A stretch of DNA of 64,000 nt from Saprospiraceae bacterium. GTDB lineage: Bacteria > Bacteroidota > Bacteroidia > Chitinophagales > Saprospiraceae. Numbering within the stretch: the first letter of the stretch is position 1; each line of letters starts with the position of its first letter. Shown here piece after piece: positions 53,458 through 62,489 of the stretch. The notes under the pieces were generated by a model, which was given only the letters and a program-made list of their open reading frames with translations, did no database searches and was not told the origin of the DNA. The DNA is taken from positions 1 through 64,000 of the forward strand of contig JANQPA010000043.1 in assembly GCA_028285545.1 (NCBI GenBank), given 5' to 3'. The position numbers and the translations under genes are program-made.

Positions 53458-53637
53458 TAAATGGTGATCGTAAAAAAATCTCAATAGGGAAGCTGGTGTA
53501 AATCCAGCACAGTACCCGCTGCTGTAAGCCCTGTTATCGGATTTGCAAATTGTCCACTGGAATTGTTCTCCTGTTTTTTTAGAAAAAATTCTGGGAAGGC
53601 TGCAAAGACGGGGGTAAGTCAGAAGACCTACCATTTA
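53458..53637 (+). promoter_or_regulatory. Cobalamin (B12) riboswitch upstream of nrdB
   Basis: P1 closes as TAAATGGT (53458-53465) with ACCATTTA (53630-53637). Conserved core elements are in order: AGGGAAGCTGGTGTAAATCC, then ACAGTACCCGCTGCTGTAAG, the B12 box TCCACTGGA, GGGAAGGC, and GGGGTAAGTCAGAAGACC. The ATG of nrdB follows 130 nt later. No strong intrinsic terminator is evident between, so control could act on translation or through an unrecognised terminator. It predicts repression of this class I reductase when cobalamin is plentiful. Confidence 0.93.
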
Positions 53638-53767
53638 CATTTTCCTAACTACGAGCTTTCGGGAAGAAAAGCGGCGTGGTCATACTTGCCAAACCTAATA
53701 AGGAACGGACCTGGACAAGCAGACCTCTCTTCACTCCTCACCCAAGAGCTCAACAAAAAAGAAGCGA

Positions 53768-54748
53768 ATGAGTCGTATTTTTGAGAGGAGACTGGTATAC
53801 AAACCCTTTGAATATCCCGAAGTTCTTGACTTTGTGAACTCCATTAATCAAACCTTTTGGGTGCATTCGGAAGTAGATTTTACTGGTGATATCCAAGATT
53901 TTAAAGTAAACCTTGACGAGGTAGAACGTCATGCCATTCAGCGCACCTTGTTAGCCATTGCTCAGGTTGAGGTAGATGTGAAGAGTTTTTGGGGAAGCCT
54001 TTACACTCATCTCCCCAAACCAGAATTTAATGGATTGGGAAGCACTTTTGCAGAATGTGAATTCAGGCACTCTGAGGCCTATGCTCAATTGTTAAATGTT
54101 CTTGGACTGGAATCTGAATTTGAAAAAGCAATGCAGTCAGGCATATTATTAGAACGATTAGCTTTTTTAAAAGATCCTTCCAGATCACAGGACTTGGAAT
54201 CTGCTCAACAAGCTTTCGGCTTAAATCTGATCATCTTTTCTATCCTGGTTGAAAATGTATCTCTTTTTAGTCAGTTTGCCACTATTTTATCCTTCACCCA
54301 TTTTAAAGGACTTTTAAAAAACACCAGCAATATTATTGCCTGGACCAGCAAGGATGAACAACTCCATGCCAATGCTGGGATCTATATTTTCAATAAAATC
54401 GTACAGGAGAATCCAGACTGGCTTACTAGTAAATATGAAGCCGTTATTTATAATACTGCCCGAAAATCTATAGAGCAGGAGCAGCGCATACTTGATTGGA
54501 TATTTGAAAAGGGGGAACTAGATCACCTATCCAAAGCTGAATTGCTCAATTTTATGAAAAAGCGCATCAATGCCAGCTTACAGCAAATAAACCTTGAGCC
54601 CATCTTTGAAATTGACCAGGCCTTACTCGCCAAGATGAACTGGTTCGAAGAAGAGGTTTTTGCCAATACCCTGGATGACTTTTTTGCCAAACGCCCTGTC
54701 GAGTACTCGAAACACAATCAGTCCTTTTCTGCCGATGATCTTTTCTAA
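53768..54748 (+). CDS. nrdB: Class Ia ribonucleotide reductase, beta (radical) subunit
   Basis: 326 residues. The diiron ligands are present in order: Asp in VEVDVKSF, Glu/His in ECEFRHSEAY, Glu in ILVENVSLF, and Glu/His in DEQLHANAG. The Tyr four residues after the first His (HSEAY) corresponds to the radical tyrosine of E. coli NrdB (Y122), indicating a Tyr-radical class Ia rather than class Ic enzyme. With NrdA it reduces ribonucleoside diphosphates and needs oxygen for radical formation. It is the first gene of the riboswitch-controlled operon; nrdA starts 18 bp later. Confidence 0.95.
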   Translation: MSRIFERRLVYKPFEYPEVLDFVNSINQTFWVHSEVDFTGDIQDFKVNLDEVERHAIQRTLLAIAQVEVDVKSFWGSLYTHLPKPEFNGLGSTFAECEFRHSEAYAQLLNVLGLESEFEKAMQSGILLERLAFLKDPSRSQDLESAQQAFGLNLIIFSILVENVSLFSQFATILSFTHFKGLLKNTSNIIAWTSKDEQLHANAGIYIFNKIVQENPDWLTSKYEAVIYNTARKSIEQEQRILDWIFEKGELDHLSKAELLNFMKKRINASLQQINLEPIFEIDQALLAKMNWFEEEVFANTLDDFFAKRPVEYSKHNQSFSADDLF

Positions 54749-54766
54749 CCATAAAATACTAAACCA

Positions 54767-56425
54767 ATGACCATCTCAAATTCCTTATATAAATGGGTAA
54801 GCCCCGAAAGTTTAACCGTACTACAACGAGGATATTTATTACCAGGAGAAACCCCTCAGCAAGCGGTAAGAAGAATAACCACCGCTGCTGCTAATCGATT
54901 AAATCGTCCCGATCTTCAAGCCAAATTTGAAACGCTTATTGCTCGGGGTTGGATGTCACTGTCTTCTCCTGTTTGGGCCAATATGGGAACAGATCGAGGC
55001 CTTCCCATCAGTTGCTTCGGCTCTTATGTGGAAGATAGTATGATGGGGATTACCAAAACCCTCTCCGAGTGTATCATGATGACAAAATTAGGTGGAGGTA
55101 CCTCTGCTTATTTTGGTGATTTGCGAGAAAGAGGTGCATCCATCCGCAATAATGGAAAATCTTCAGGTCCTGTCTCCTTTTTAAAAATGTTTGATGCGAT
55201 GATCGATACGGTGAGTCAGGGAAATGTCAGAAGAGGGGCATTCGCGGCTTATATGGATATTGAGCATCCCGATGTTAAGGAATTTTTGACGATAAAGGAC
55301 ATTGGGAGCCCTATCCAAAACCTGTTTTTCGGGGTGACTGTTTCTGACAAATGGATGGAGGAAATGATCGATGGTGACAAGGAGAAGAGAGGGATTTGGG
55401 CCAAGGTATTGCAGAGCCGGCAGGAAAAAGGATTGCCTTATATCATGTTCTGTGATACCGTGAATAATCAAGCGGCAGATGTATACCGGGATAAAGATAT
55501 GACCATTTATAACTCTAATCTTTGTTCAGAAATTGCTCTTCCGGTTGCTAAGGATGAGAGTTTTGTTTGTTGTCTCTCTTCAATGAATTTGGAATTTTAT
55601 GATGATTGGAAGGATACGGATGCAGTAGAGACAGCCATTTGGTTTTTGGATGCAGTGATGGAAGAATTTATCCAAAAAACCAAGGGCCAGGAATACATGG
55701 AGCGTACCCATAATTTTGCCAAAAGACACAGAGCATTAGGACTTGGTGCGATGGGCTATCATGCCTATCTTCAGAAGAATAGCATTCCATTTGAAAGCAT
55801 GGATGCCAAACTATTTAATGTGAAGGTATTTTCTGAGATGAAAAAGAAAGCTTATGCTGCTTCTGAAAAGCTGGCTCAAGTTTATGGAGAACCTGAATTG
55901 TTAGAAGGATATGGTCGCCGCAATGCTACTTTGATGGCAATTGCACCAACCACTTCCTCTTCTTCTATCCTTGGTCAAACCTCTCCAGGGATTGAGCCCT
56001 ACAGTAGTAATTATTACAAGGTGGGGCTTGCTAAAGGTAATTTTATGCGGAAGAACAAATTTCTGAAAGCCCTGCTTATTGAAAAAGGATTGGACAAGGA
56101 AGAGATCTGGCAATCCATATTATTAAAAAATGGATCTGTTCAACATCTTGAAGGGCTAAGTGATCATGAAAAAGCAGTATTTAAAACTTTCCGGGAGATC
56201 AACCCTCATGAGATTATCATTCAGGCAGCTGCTCGTCAAAAACATATCGATCAATCACAATCACTGAACCTGAATATTCCGCCTCAACTTCCGGTTAAAG
56301 AAGTGAATGGCCTTATGATAGAGGCCTGGCGCTTAGGGGTAAAAAGCTTGTATTACCAACGCTCTTCCTCTGTAGCGCAGGAAATGGCCAATCGCTTCCA
56401 GGAATGTGTAAGCTGTGCCTCATAA
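54767..56425 (+). CDS. nrdA: Ribonucleotide reductase, alpha (catalytic) subunit, compact form without ATP-cone
   Basis: 552 residues, against roughly 750 for E. coli NrdA. The sequence starts close to the ten-stranded barrel and has no ATP-cone, so dATP feedback through the activity site should be absent. Catalytic features are intact: Cys in PISCFGSYVED, N/C/E in SNLCSEIALP, Cys in FVCCLSSMNLE, the Tyr pair in KSLYYQRSSS, and C-terminal redox cysteines CVSCAS. It is co-transcribed with nrdB under the B12 riboswitch. A class II (B12-dependent) reductase elsewhere in the genome is expected by analogy. Confidence 0.95.
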   Translation: MTISNSLYKWVSPESLTVLQRGYLLPGETPQQAVRRITTAAANRLNRPDLQAKFETLIARGWMSLSSPVWANMGTDRGLPISCFGSYVEDSMMGITKTLSECIMMTKLGGGTSAYFGDLRERGASIRNNGKSSGPVSFLKMFDAMIDTVSQGNVRRGAFAAYMDIEHPDVKEFLTIKDIGSPIQNLFFGVTVSDKWMEEMIDGDKEKRGIWAKVLQSRQEKGLPYIMFCDTVNNQAADVYRDKDMTIYNSNLCSEIALPVAKDESFVCCLSSMNLEFYDDWKDTDAVETAIWFLDAVMEEFIQKTKGQEYMERTHNFAKRHRALGLGAMGYHAYLQKNSIPFESMDAKLFNVKVFSEMKKKAYAASEKLAQVYGEPELLEGYGRRNATLMAIAPTTSSSSILGQTSPGIEPYSSNYYKVGLAKGNFMRKNKFLKALLIEKGLDKEEIWQSILLKNGSVQHLEGLSDHEKAVFKTFREINPHEIIIQAAARQKHIDQSQSLNLNIPPQLPVKEVNGLMIEAWRLGVKSLYYQRSSSVAQEMANRFQECVSCAS

Positions 56426-56433
56426 ATCTAAGA

Positions 56434-56463
56434 ATTTAGTGGCGGCGGTAGCCGCTACTAAAT
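56434..56463. terminator. Bidirectional terminator between nrdA and the convergent phosphoesterase gene
   Basis: ATTTAGTGGCGGC (56434-56446), loop GGTA, GCCGCTACTAAAT (56451-56463): a 13-bp stem with a single wobble, A/T-flanked on both sides. It lies 9 bp after the nrdA stop and 7 bp from the stop of the opposing gene. Confidence 0.8.
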
Positions 56464-56469
56464 ATCTAT

Positions 56470-59400
56470 TTAGAAGAAAAAACCAAGTTTCACCTCCACA
56501 AAGTCCCATTCATCTGATTTAGTAAGGGTACCGGACAAAATAAGCATGTTATAAGGAGAGATAAACAACCCTCCTCCCCAGCCAGGATGCCATTCTTCAA
56601 AAGCATCACCTTCCGGATCCTGGTCATGCCAGATCCTGCCGGTATCATAAAAGCCAAGAACACCTACATTAACAGGCAAAACAAAGCCTTTTATCCTAAA
56701 TAATTCCAACCGGGCCTCTGAATTGAAAAACAGCGCCTTATCTCCACCAAAACGTTCACCACGATATCCTCTGAGGTTGCGCCTACGCCCCAGAAAGTTG
56801 GCTTGATAAAATTCATATTCTCCAAAATTAGCAGCATAACCACCTCTAAAAGCGAATGTCAGTGGGAATGGAGAAAATGGAGTATAATAAAAACTTAGGT
56901 CGGTGCTAAAATTCAAGTAATTTTTATCGGTTTGCTGAACATCTAAATTCCAGCTACTCGATAAGTTAAATCGCATACCCCTGGTAGGGTTGAACAGATT
57001 ATCTACATTGTCAATGTGATAACCAAATTGAAGACCTGCATAATGCTGTGGATCATAATCAGGATCCGTTAAGCCTGAGATATTATCAAATTCAGGAGCA
57101 GATATACGATCTACATTTCGGGTGGGATCGGTAAGCGTATAATGAAAGCCGAACTTTAGTTGTTGGGTATTTAGGGCAAATTGTTTTTTTAGAGAAGGAT
57201 TGATTCTGACACGCCCATATCTCAGTCGATTAAAATTTAAATCATCCTGCTCTGTAAACTGGGTATTATTACCAAGACCAAAGAAGTTGTGGACAAAAGA
57301 AGGGGCAAAGGCCTCCACATCCAATAGAAGATCCCAAGCACCCACTCTTTCTATAAAATCACCAGAATATTGGATTTTAGCCGCTTTGGTTTCGAAAGCA
57401 TAGCTTAGCATGAACTGATGTTTGGCATCATAGGGCGATTTCCGGAATCCATGTAAAGTACGAATGAAACCCAGTCCCAAATTGAAGCCATCATCGGGGT
57501 TATTCGCTGGAAGGATTAGGGGAGTAGTTTTGGGGTATTTATAAGCCAGTCGATTGTATTCATTTACTTTAGGGTCATTACTAATTTTACTTTTAGCTTC
57601 TTGCCCTAATACCACAGTGTTTTCCTCTCGTTCTAAATCGTAGATCCTCGTTTTTTTTCCACCACTTACTTTTGATTCGTCTTTAATGATGTCTTCTCCA
57701 GGGCCTCCAATAATCCTAAGCATCATATTAGCTCCTGAAGACCCACTTACCAAAAACTCATCGTCTCCCTTTAATCCAAATAAACGGATTTCCTTAGTTT
57801 CTTTTCGGTCAAAAACCCTGCTGTACAATAGATACTTAACTTCACGTTCTTTATTGAGAGCAAAGACCGTAACCTTGGTTTTGCCTCCTTCCATTCTCTC
57901 TATCTCAAAACGCTCTCTTTTGTCTGTTCCAACAACTTCTACTTCTTTGGCTAAGAAGCTATAGTATTCCTGAGCAAACTCATGGAGTTTGTCTCTTCTT
58001 GATTTAAGTTTTGAGATAATTTCAGCACCATTAAGTGTAAAAAGGGTGTCTGTCCAGAGCCCCACCGCATTTTCTATTACTTCATCAGTCAAATTACTTT
58101 GCATATCCCGGGCAGCAGCTACCCAGTCATTCAAATCTTTTTCATTGATATAGGCTCTATCAAAAAACCGACCATTAAAACATAATCCGGCGATATCGTG
58201 AATATCGTGATCAAAACTGTGTAACTGCCGTGCTCCCCATTTTCTACTGACCAGCCAGGGCAACACTCCACGAAAGGAAAGGAAAGCATGGTCCCGATCA
58301 CGAGGAATAGGGCGATACATGGTTTTTCCATCTTCCTTAAAGGTAGCCCATCGCCATTGATCATCATGTCGGTCCCAATCTCCGATATAAATATCAAATA
58401 GTCTGGAATACAAGGCCTGCTTTTGATCAATCATATGATCGTGATCATCGCGAGTTTCTTTTAACATTCTTCTGTAAGAAACGATCTTTTCCGAACGACC
58501 AAAACTACCCACATCATCTCTGTTTTTGGCTGGACGTTCTTCAAAAAGATAAGCTTCATGGGCAAAAATGTCATTAAAATCTCCCAGGCGAGGCTGTGCA
58601 GGCACGTAGAAAAAACTTGGATTGGTGTGATAGACCCCGGCAGCATCAGCCAAGGGAGGAATAATGAGGGCACCATAAGGGTGATCCATTGACATTTGAT
58701 CCTGGAAAATGGTATCAAAAATGGTGTTCTGAACAAATTCCGGCAAAATCAGAGAGGCATCTTTGTAAATAGAGCGCAGAACATATTGCTTGCCGTCTGC
58801 TGCTTCCAGACGAAGGGATTTAGATTGCAAACCTCCTCCCTTTTTAATAGGATGCAAGCCACCTTTATAGGTATCCATATTGAGAACAGGAAGCTGTAAA
58901 CCTGCCGTCCAGGCATCTCGATAGTTCCGGCCCAGCCAAAAACGTTTGCTTTTGCCTGCTTCATAATTTGGAGCGGCAATATACCCTATCGAATCAGGAA
59001 GATCTTCCCAAATGGTTTTAAAGCTATCATCAGGGCGTTTGGGTGCCTCCAGGTCTTTATCTTTTAGCAGTTTCCTAAAAATTAATTTACCATTACTGCC
59101 TTTTTTTGGGGCGGCCCAAAATTCCATCCAAACCGAGCCATCGTTATAATATAATAATTTAGAGAAACCTTCTTTTTCGTAGCCAAATTCCAGGTCATAT
59201 CCTTTTTTGATATAGGAATTTTTGCTACCGGAACCACTTACGATATAATGATGATAATCCTTGTTAAAATACTCTAGAGCATGTTCATGGCCACTGGCAA
59301 AAACCAGGTTTTTAGGCCCTTTGGTAGCTCTTTTGATGGCCTCCACCATATCATTATATTGGGGGTGACTCCTATCTTGTCTAGAAACCCCTAAAAATCT

Positions 59401-60234
59401 GGCAATGGGGTGTAAGGATCCGATGATGGGCAGAGGAATAAAAAGTCCATCAGAAAGATAGGTTAAAGGAAAAATATGCTCTTTAAGAGGAAAATAACCG
59501 TTATGTGAGCCCTGCGTATAAATAGGGTGATGCAAGGCAATCAAAATATTATCATCATCATTATCATCCACCATTTCACTGAGCGCTTTTTCAAAATCAT
59601 CCCTGGATTTGATGTCACATCCCTTATTCATTTTCGGTTCTGCTTCCCAATCATGGAGCCACCATTGAGAATCTATTAAAATGAGGGTTAAGTGTTTGCT
59701 CAACTTAATATCTTTAGGATCACCACATCCATTTTTGGGATAAAACACCTTTTTATTGTTCAGGTATTCCTCAATGTACTCTTCCTGTCTTTTTACTGCT
59801 TCCAGGCCTCCTGGAGACATCCTGTTCCAATCATGGTTGCCAGGAACAAAAAAGGGTCTGCCTTTATAATTCTGGAGGATATCTAATTGAGCATTCAATA
59901 ATTTTTCGGCTTCCTGACGATCTTCATGATCGGTATCTACCAGCCCCGCCGGATAAATATTATCACCTAGAAAAATTACAGCACTCTTTTCCCCTGCAGC
60001 CTCCAATTGGGATCTTAGAAATGGAAAATTTGGTTCAATAGGGTCAAAAGTTGGCTCACCAGCATCTCCTATTAGAAAAGCAGTGAATTCCAAACCACTC
60101 GAATCTGGCAATTGCTCATTGGCCCATTGTCTTGAATCCTTTTCATAAAAAGGTTTGGAGGTCTCACAAGAGGAGATAAATAGAATAAAAATAACCAAAA
60201 AGAGAGGATAACGATAGCCCATAGTTTGTTTCAA
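56470..60234 (-). CDS. Outer-membrane fusion: metallophosphoesterase, kinase-like domain, BamA-type barrel
   Basis: 1254 residues; lipoprotein-type N-terminus (LFLVIFILFISSC). Residues ~45-340 form a calcineurin-like phosphoesterase with metal motifs LIGDAGE, FLGDNIYPAG, VPGNHDWNR, LIALHHPIY and ASGHEHALE. Residues ~440-700 show the pattern of an atypical HipA/FAM20-like kinase fold: YVLRSIYKDA (strand with basic residue), DIYIGDWDRHDDQWRW (catalytic-loop-like) and MYRPIPRDRDHAF (metal-loop-like). Residues ~900-1254 are a surface-antigen/BamA-type beta-barrel (NLGLGFIRTL, FGYHIDNVDNLFNPTRGMRF, NFLGRRRNLRGYRGERFGG) ending in Phe. The barrel part is secure and the kinase call is inference. I infer an outer-membrane enzyme acting on phosphorylated surface or external substrates. 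It is monocistronic. Confidence 0.88.
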   Translation of the reverse strand: MKQTMGYRYPLFLVIFILFISSCETSKPFYEKDSRQWANEQLPDSSGLEFTAFLIGDAGEPTFDPIEPNFPFLRSQLEAAGEKSAVIFLGDNIYPAGLVDTDHEDRQEAEKLLNAQLDILQNYKGRPFFVPGNHDWNRMSPGGLEAVKRQEEYIEEYLNNKKVFYPKNGCGDPKDIKLSKHLTLILIDSQWWLHDWEAEPKMNKGCDIKSRDDFEKALSEMVDDNDDDNILIALHHPIYTQGSHNGYFPLKEHIFPLTYLSDGLFIPLPIIGSLHPIARFLGVSRQDRSHPQYNDMVEAIKRATKGPKNLVFASGHEHALEYFNKDYHHYIVSGSGSKNSYIKKGYDLEFGYEKEGFSKLLYYNDGSVWMEFWAAPKKGSNGKLIFRKLLKDKDLEAPKRPDDSFKTIWEDLPDSIGYIAAPNYEAGKSKRFWLGRNYRDAWTAGLQLPVLNMDTYKGGLHPIKKGGGLQSKSLRLEAADGKQYVLRSIYKDASLILPEFVQNTIFDTIFQDQMSMDHPYGALIIPPLADAAGVYHTNPSFFYVPAQPRLGDFNDIFAHEAYLFEERPAKNRDDVGSFGRSEKIVSYRRMLKETRDDHDHMIDQKQALYSRLFDIYIGDWDRHDDQWRWATFKEDGKTMYRPIPRDRDHAFLSFRGVLPWLVSRKWGARQLHSFDHDIHDIAGLCFNGRFFDRAYINEKDLNDWVAAARDMQSNLTDEVIENAVGLWTDTLFTLNGAEIISKLKSRRDKLHEFAQEYYSFLAKEVEVVGTDKRERFEIERMEGGKTKVTVFALNKEREVKYLLYSRVFDRKETKEIRLFGLKGDDEFLVSGSSGANMMLRIIGGPGEDIIKDESKVSGGKKTRIYDLEREENTVVLGQEAKSKISNDPKVNEYNRLAYKYPKTTPLILPANNPDDGFNLGLGFIRTLHGFRKSPYDAKHQFMLSYAFETKAAKIQYSGDFIERVGAWDLLLDVEAFAPSFVHNFFGLGNNTQFTEQDDLNFNRLRYGRVRINPSLKKQFALNTQQLKFGFHYTLTDPTRNVDRISAPEFDNISGLTDPDYDPQHYAGLQFGYHIDNVDNLFNPTRGMRFNLSSSWNLDVQQTDKNYLNFSTDLSFYYTPFSPFPLTFAFRGGYAANFGEYEFYQANFLGRRRNLRGYRGERFGGDKALFFNSEARLELFRIKGFVLPVNVGVLGFYDTGRIWHDQDPEGDAFEEWHPGWGGGLFISPYNMLILSGTLTKSDEWDFVEVKLGFFF

Positions 60235-60461
60235 TTAGGTTCTTTAGCAATGTTAATTGTTTTAATTGACTAGCGACTTACCTTAGCTGAAGAATACTGT
60301 ATATCTACAATATCGAGTTAATTATTTTAAATGCAAAACATATCTCCTAGATGAACACAGCAAGGTATGGTGTATTTAAAAAGGTCTAAAAAGTATATAT
60401 TCCCTAAAATTTGGGATGAACCATATCTGTCTCTATCTTAAACCTAGGTAAATCTTCAATT

Positions 60462-60713
60462 TTACTGATCATACGTCAGCTTAGGATACCAATTCCCTCT
60501 CCCATTCGGCGTCATATCCAGAACATTCCATAAGGGCCAGATTAAATCCAGGTGTCTCATATTTTGGCCTTCTTCCATTGGCGCATAAGATAATTCTGAG
60601 TTCCAAAAATGTCGAATGCTCTCCCTTTCTTTTACGAAGACATTAGCAGTGGTGGTTTGTTTGCCATCAAATTCAGCAAAATAATCTTGCTTCCCGGTAT
60701 ACTGGACTTTCAT
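60462..60713 (-). pseudogene. 3' remnant of a DUF899 (thioredoxin-like) gene
   Basis: 83 codons matching only the C-terminal end of DUF899 proteins (NVFVKERESIRHFWNSELSY, then LDLIWPLWNVLDMTPNGRG). Full proteins are over 200 residues and their thioredoxin-like N-terminal part is missing here. Upstream sequence is AT-rich and non-coding. DUF899 genes often accompany ECF42 sigma and YCII genes, which lie immediately to the right, so this is probably a decayed member of that cluster. A short expressed protein cannot be excluded. Confidence 0.6.
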
Positions 60714-60839
60714 TTGGAAATTGAATTTTTTTCAGGATAGTTTAGAGGATATATTCCAGGCAATTAGCTTAAAGAGGATAATAGTATTGAGGAAAATGTC
60801 CTAATTTGGGTCACTCACTTGTCGTCAAAGTGGAAAATA

Positions 60840-61184
60840 ATGCCAAATAATATGCAAGAATTTTTATTGATTCTAAAAGGAGATGGTATGGATCATTTAT
60901 CTCCTGATGAACTCCAGGAATTATTGAAAGAGTACAAAGATTGGGTTCATAAATTAGGAGAAAAATATCTGGCTGGACAACGTCTACAGAGTACAGGAAC
61001 AATGGTAAAGAATAAAAAAGTCTTTACAGATGGCCCTTTTTTGGAGGCCAAAGAGATAATCGCCGGATACTTTTTGGTTAAAGCTTTAAACCAGGTGGAG
61101 GCAACACAAATTGCGCTATCCTCACCGCATGCTCCTTATTATGACATTGAAGTACGCCCATTAGTACAACCCCTAATGCACTAA
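60840..61184 (+). CDS. YCII-related (DGPF) protein
   Basis: 114 residues from the ATG at 60840 (MPNNMQEFLLILKGDG). The ferredoxin-like YCII fold carries the diagnostic DGPF motif in VFTDGPFLEAKEIIAGYFLV. These proteins are the constant neighbours of ECF42 sigma factors. The molecular role is unproven; haloacid or chlorinated-compound chemistry has been proposed for distant YCII members. It ends 6 bp before the sigma gene start and is co-transcribed with it. Confidence 0.9.
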   Translation: MPNNMQEFLLILKGDGMDHLSPDELQELLKEYKDWVHKLGEKYLAGQRLQSTGTMVKNKKVFTDGPFLEAKEIIAGYFLVKALNQVEATQIALSSPHAPYYDIEVRPLVQPLMH

Positions 61185-61190
61185 TAAGCT

Positions 61191-62462
61191 TTGGAAGAGT
61201 CAAAAAAAAGGGTTGATGATCTTGTAGACCACCTTTTCCGAACGGAGTCAGGAAAGCTGGTTTCTTTGTTAACCAAGCTGTTTGGTAGTGCCCATATAGA
61301 GTTGGCGGAAGACGTTGTTCAAGATACTTTGCTGACGGCCCTAAACCACTGGAGTGTAGGAAATATTCCAACTAATCCGGCAGCCTGGATTACCCAGGTA
61401 GCCAAAAGAAAAGCCATAAATGAATTAAATCGGCGGGCTTCCAGACATAAATATGCACGTTATCTTGTAGAAAACAATAAGGATCCTGTTCAATTTGTTG
61501 AAGAATATTTTTTAGAAAAAGAAATTGAGGATAGTCAATTGAGAATGATCTTTACCTGTTGCCATCCCTTTTTATCGGTAGAATCTCAGATTGCTTTAAC
61601 CTTAAAAACTCTTTGTGGTTTTGGAATCAAAGAAATTGCTGCTGCTTTTTTTACAACAGAATCCATTATTAACAAAAGACTATATCGAGCCAAACAAAAA
61701 ATTAGAACTGAGCAAATACCTTTTAACATTCCGATGGGATCGGAGTTAGAGCCAAGATTGGATTCGGTATGTTTGACGCTCTATCTATTATTTAATGAAG
61801 GGTATAAGACTTCCTATTCGCCAAGCCTTATCCGAAAAGACTTTTGTATGGAAGCTATGCGCTTAACCCGCCTGTTAACTGTTCAGTTCAAGCAGTATCC
61901 TAAATTATATGCTTTGTTGTCTTTAATGTGTTTTCAGGCTGCTCGTTTAGATGCCAGGATGGATGATAAAGGGGCGATTATCATTTTTGAAGATCAAAAT
62001 AGAAAGCTATGGGATCATAAGCTAATTATCAAGGGAGTTCAATATCTAAAAAAAGCTTCTAAGGGAGAGGAGATATCTTCTTATCATTTGGAAGCTGGCA
62101 TTGCTGCCGAACACTGCCTGGCCAAAAGTTTTGAGGACACCAACTGGCACAGTATTTACCAGCAATATATTTTACTCGATAAAATTAAACAAAACCCAAT
62201 TATTAAACTCAATCTTGCCATCATTGAAAGTAAAATTAATAGCTATGAAAAGGCTTTGGACAAATTATACTCTATTGAAGAAGAGAAAGTCTTGGAAGAT
62301 TATTATCTATTGCCTGCTACTCAAGGAATATTTTATTTGAAAATCAAAGAATATAAATTGGCCAAAACCTATCTGTTAAAAGCAAAGCACCTTAGTCAGG
62401 TACCCCAGGTAATTAATTTGATCAATAAACAATTGGAATATTGTGAAAAAGAATCTAATTAA
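61191..62462 (+). CDS. ECF42-type RNA polymerase sigma factor with TPR-like extension
   Basis: 423 residues from a TTG at 61191, six bases after the YCII stop. Sigma region 2 (HIELAEDVVQDTLLTALNHW, NPAAWITQVAKRKAINELNR) and region 4 (GFGIKEIAAAFFTTESIINK) are intact. The C-terminal ~230 residues are the DUF6596/TPR-like helical extension typical of ECF42 (YLLFNEGYKTSYS, KLNLAIIESKINSYEKALDK). ECF42 factors lack a classical anti-sigma factor; the extension is thought to control activity. It probably directs transcription of the YCII operon and related genes. Confidence 0.93.
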   Translation: MEESKKRVDDLVDHLFRTESGKLVSLLTKLFGSAHIELAEDVVQDTLLTALNHWSVGNIPTNPAAWITQVAKRKAINELNRRASRHKYARYLVENNKDPVQFVEEYFLEKEIEDSQLRMIFTCCHPFLSVESQIALTLKTLCGFGIKEIAAAFFTTESIINKRLYRAKQKIRTEQIPFNIPMGSELEPRLDSVCLTLYLLFNEGYKTSYSPSLIRKDFCMEAMRLTRLLTVQFKQYPKLYALLSLMCFQAARLDARMDDKGAIIIFEDQNRKLWDHKLIIKGVQYLKKASKGEEISSYHLEAGIAAEHCLAKSFEDTNWHSIYQQYILLDKIKQNPIIKLNLAIIESKINSYEKALDKLYSIEEEKVLEDYYLLPATQGIFYLKIKEYKLAKTYLLKAKHLSQVPQVINLINKQLEYCEKESN

Positions 62463-62489
62463 AGTTAAGAATTTCCTCTGCCTTTATTC

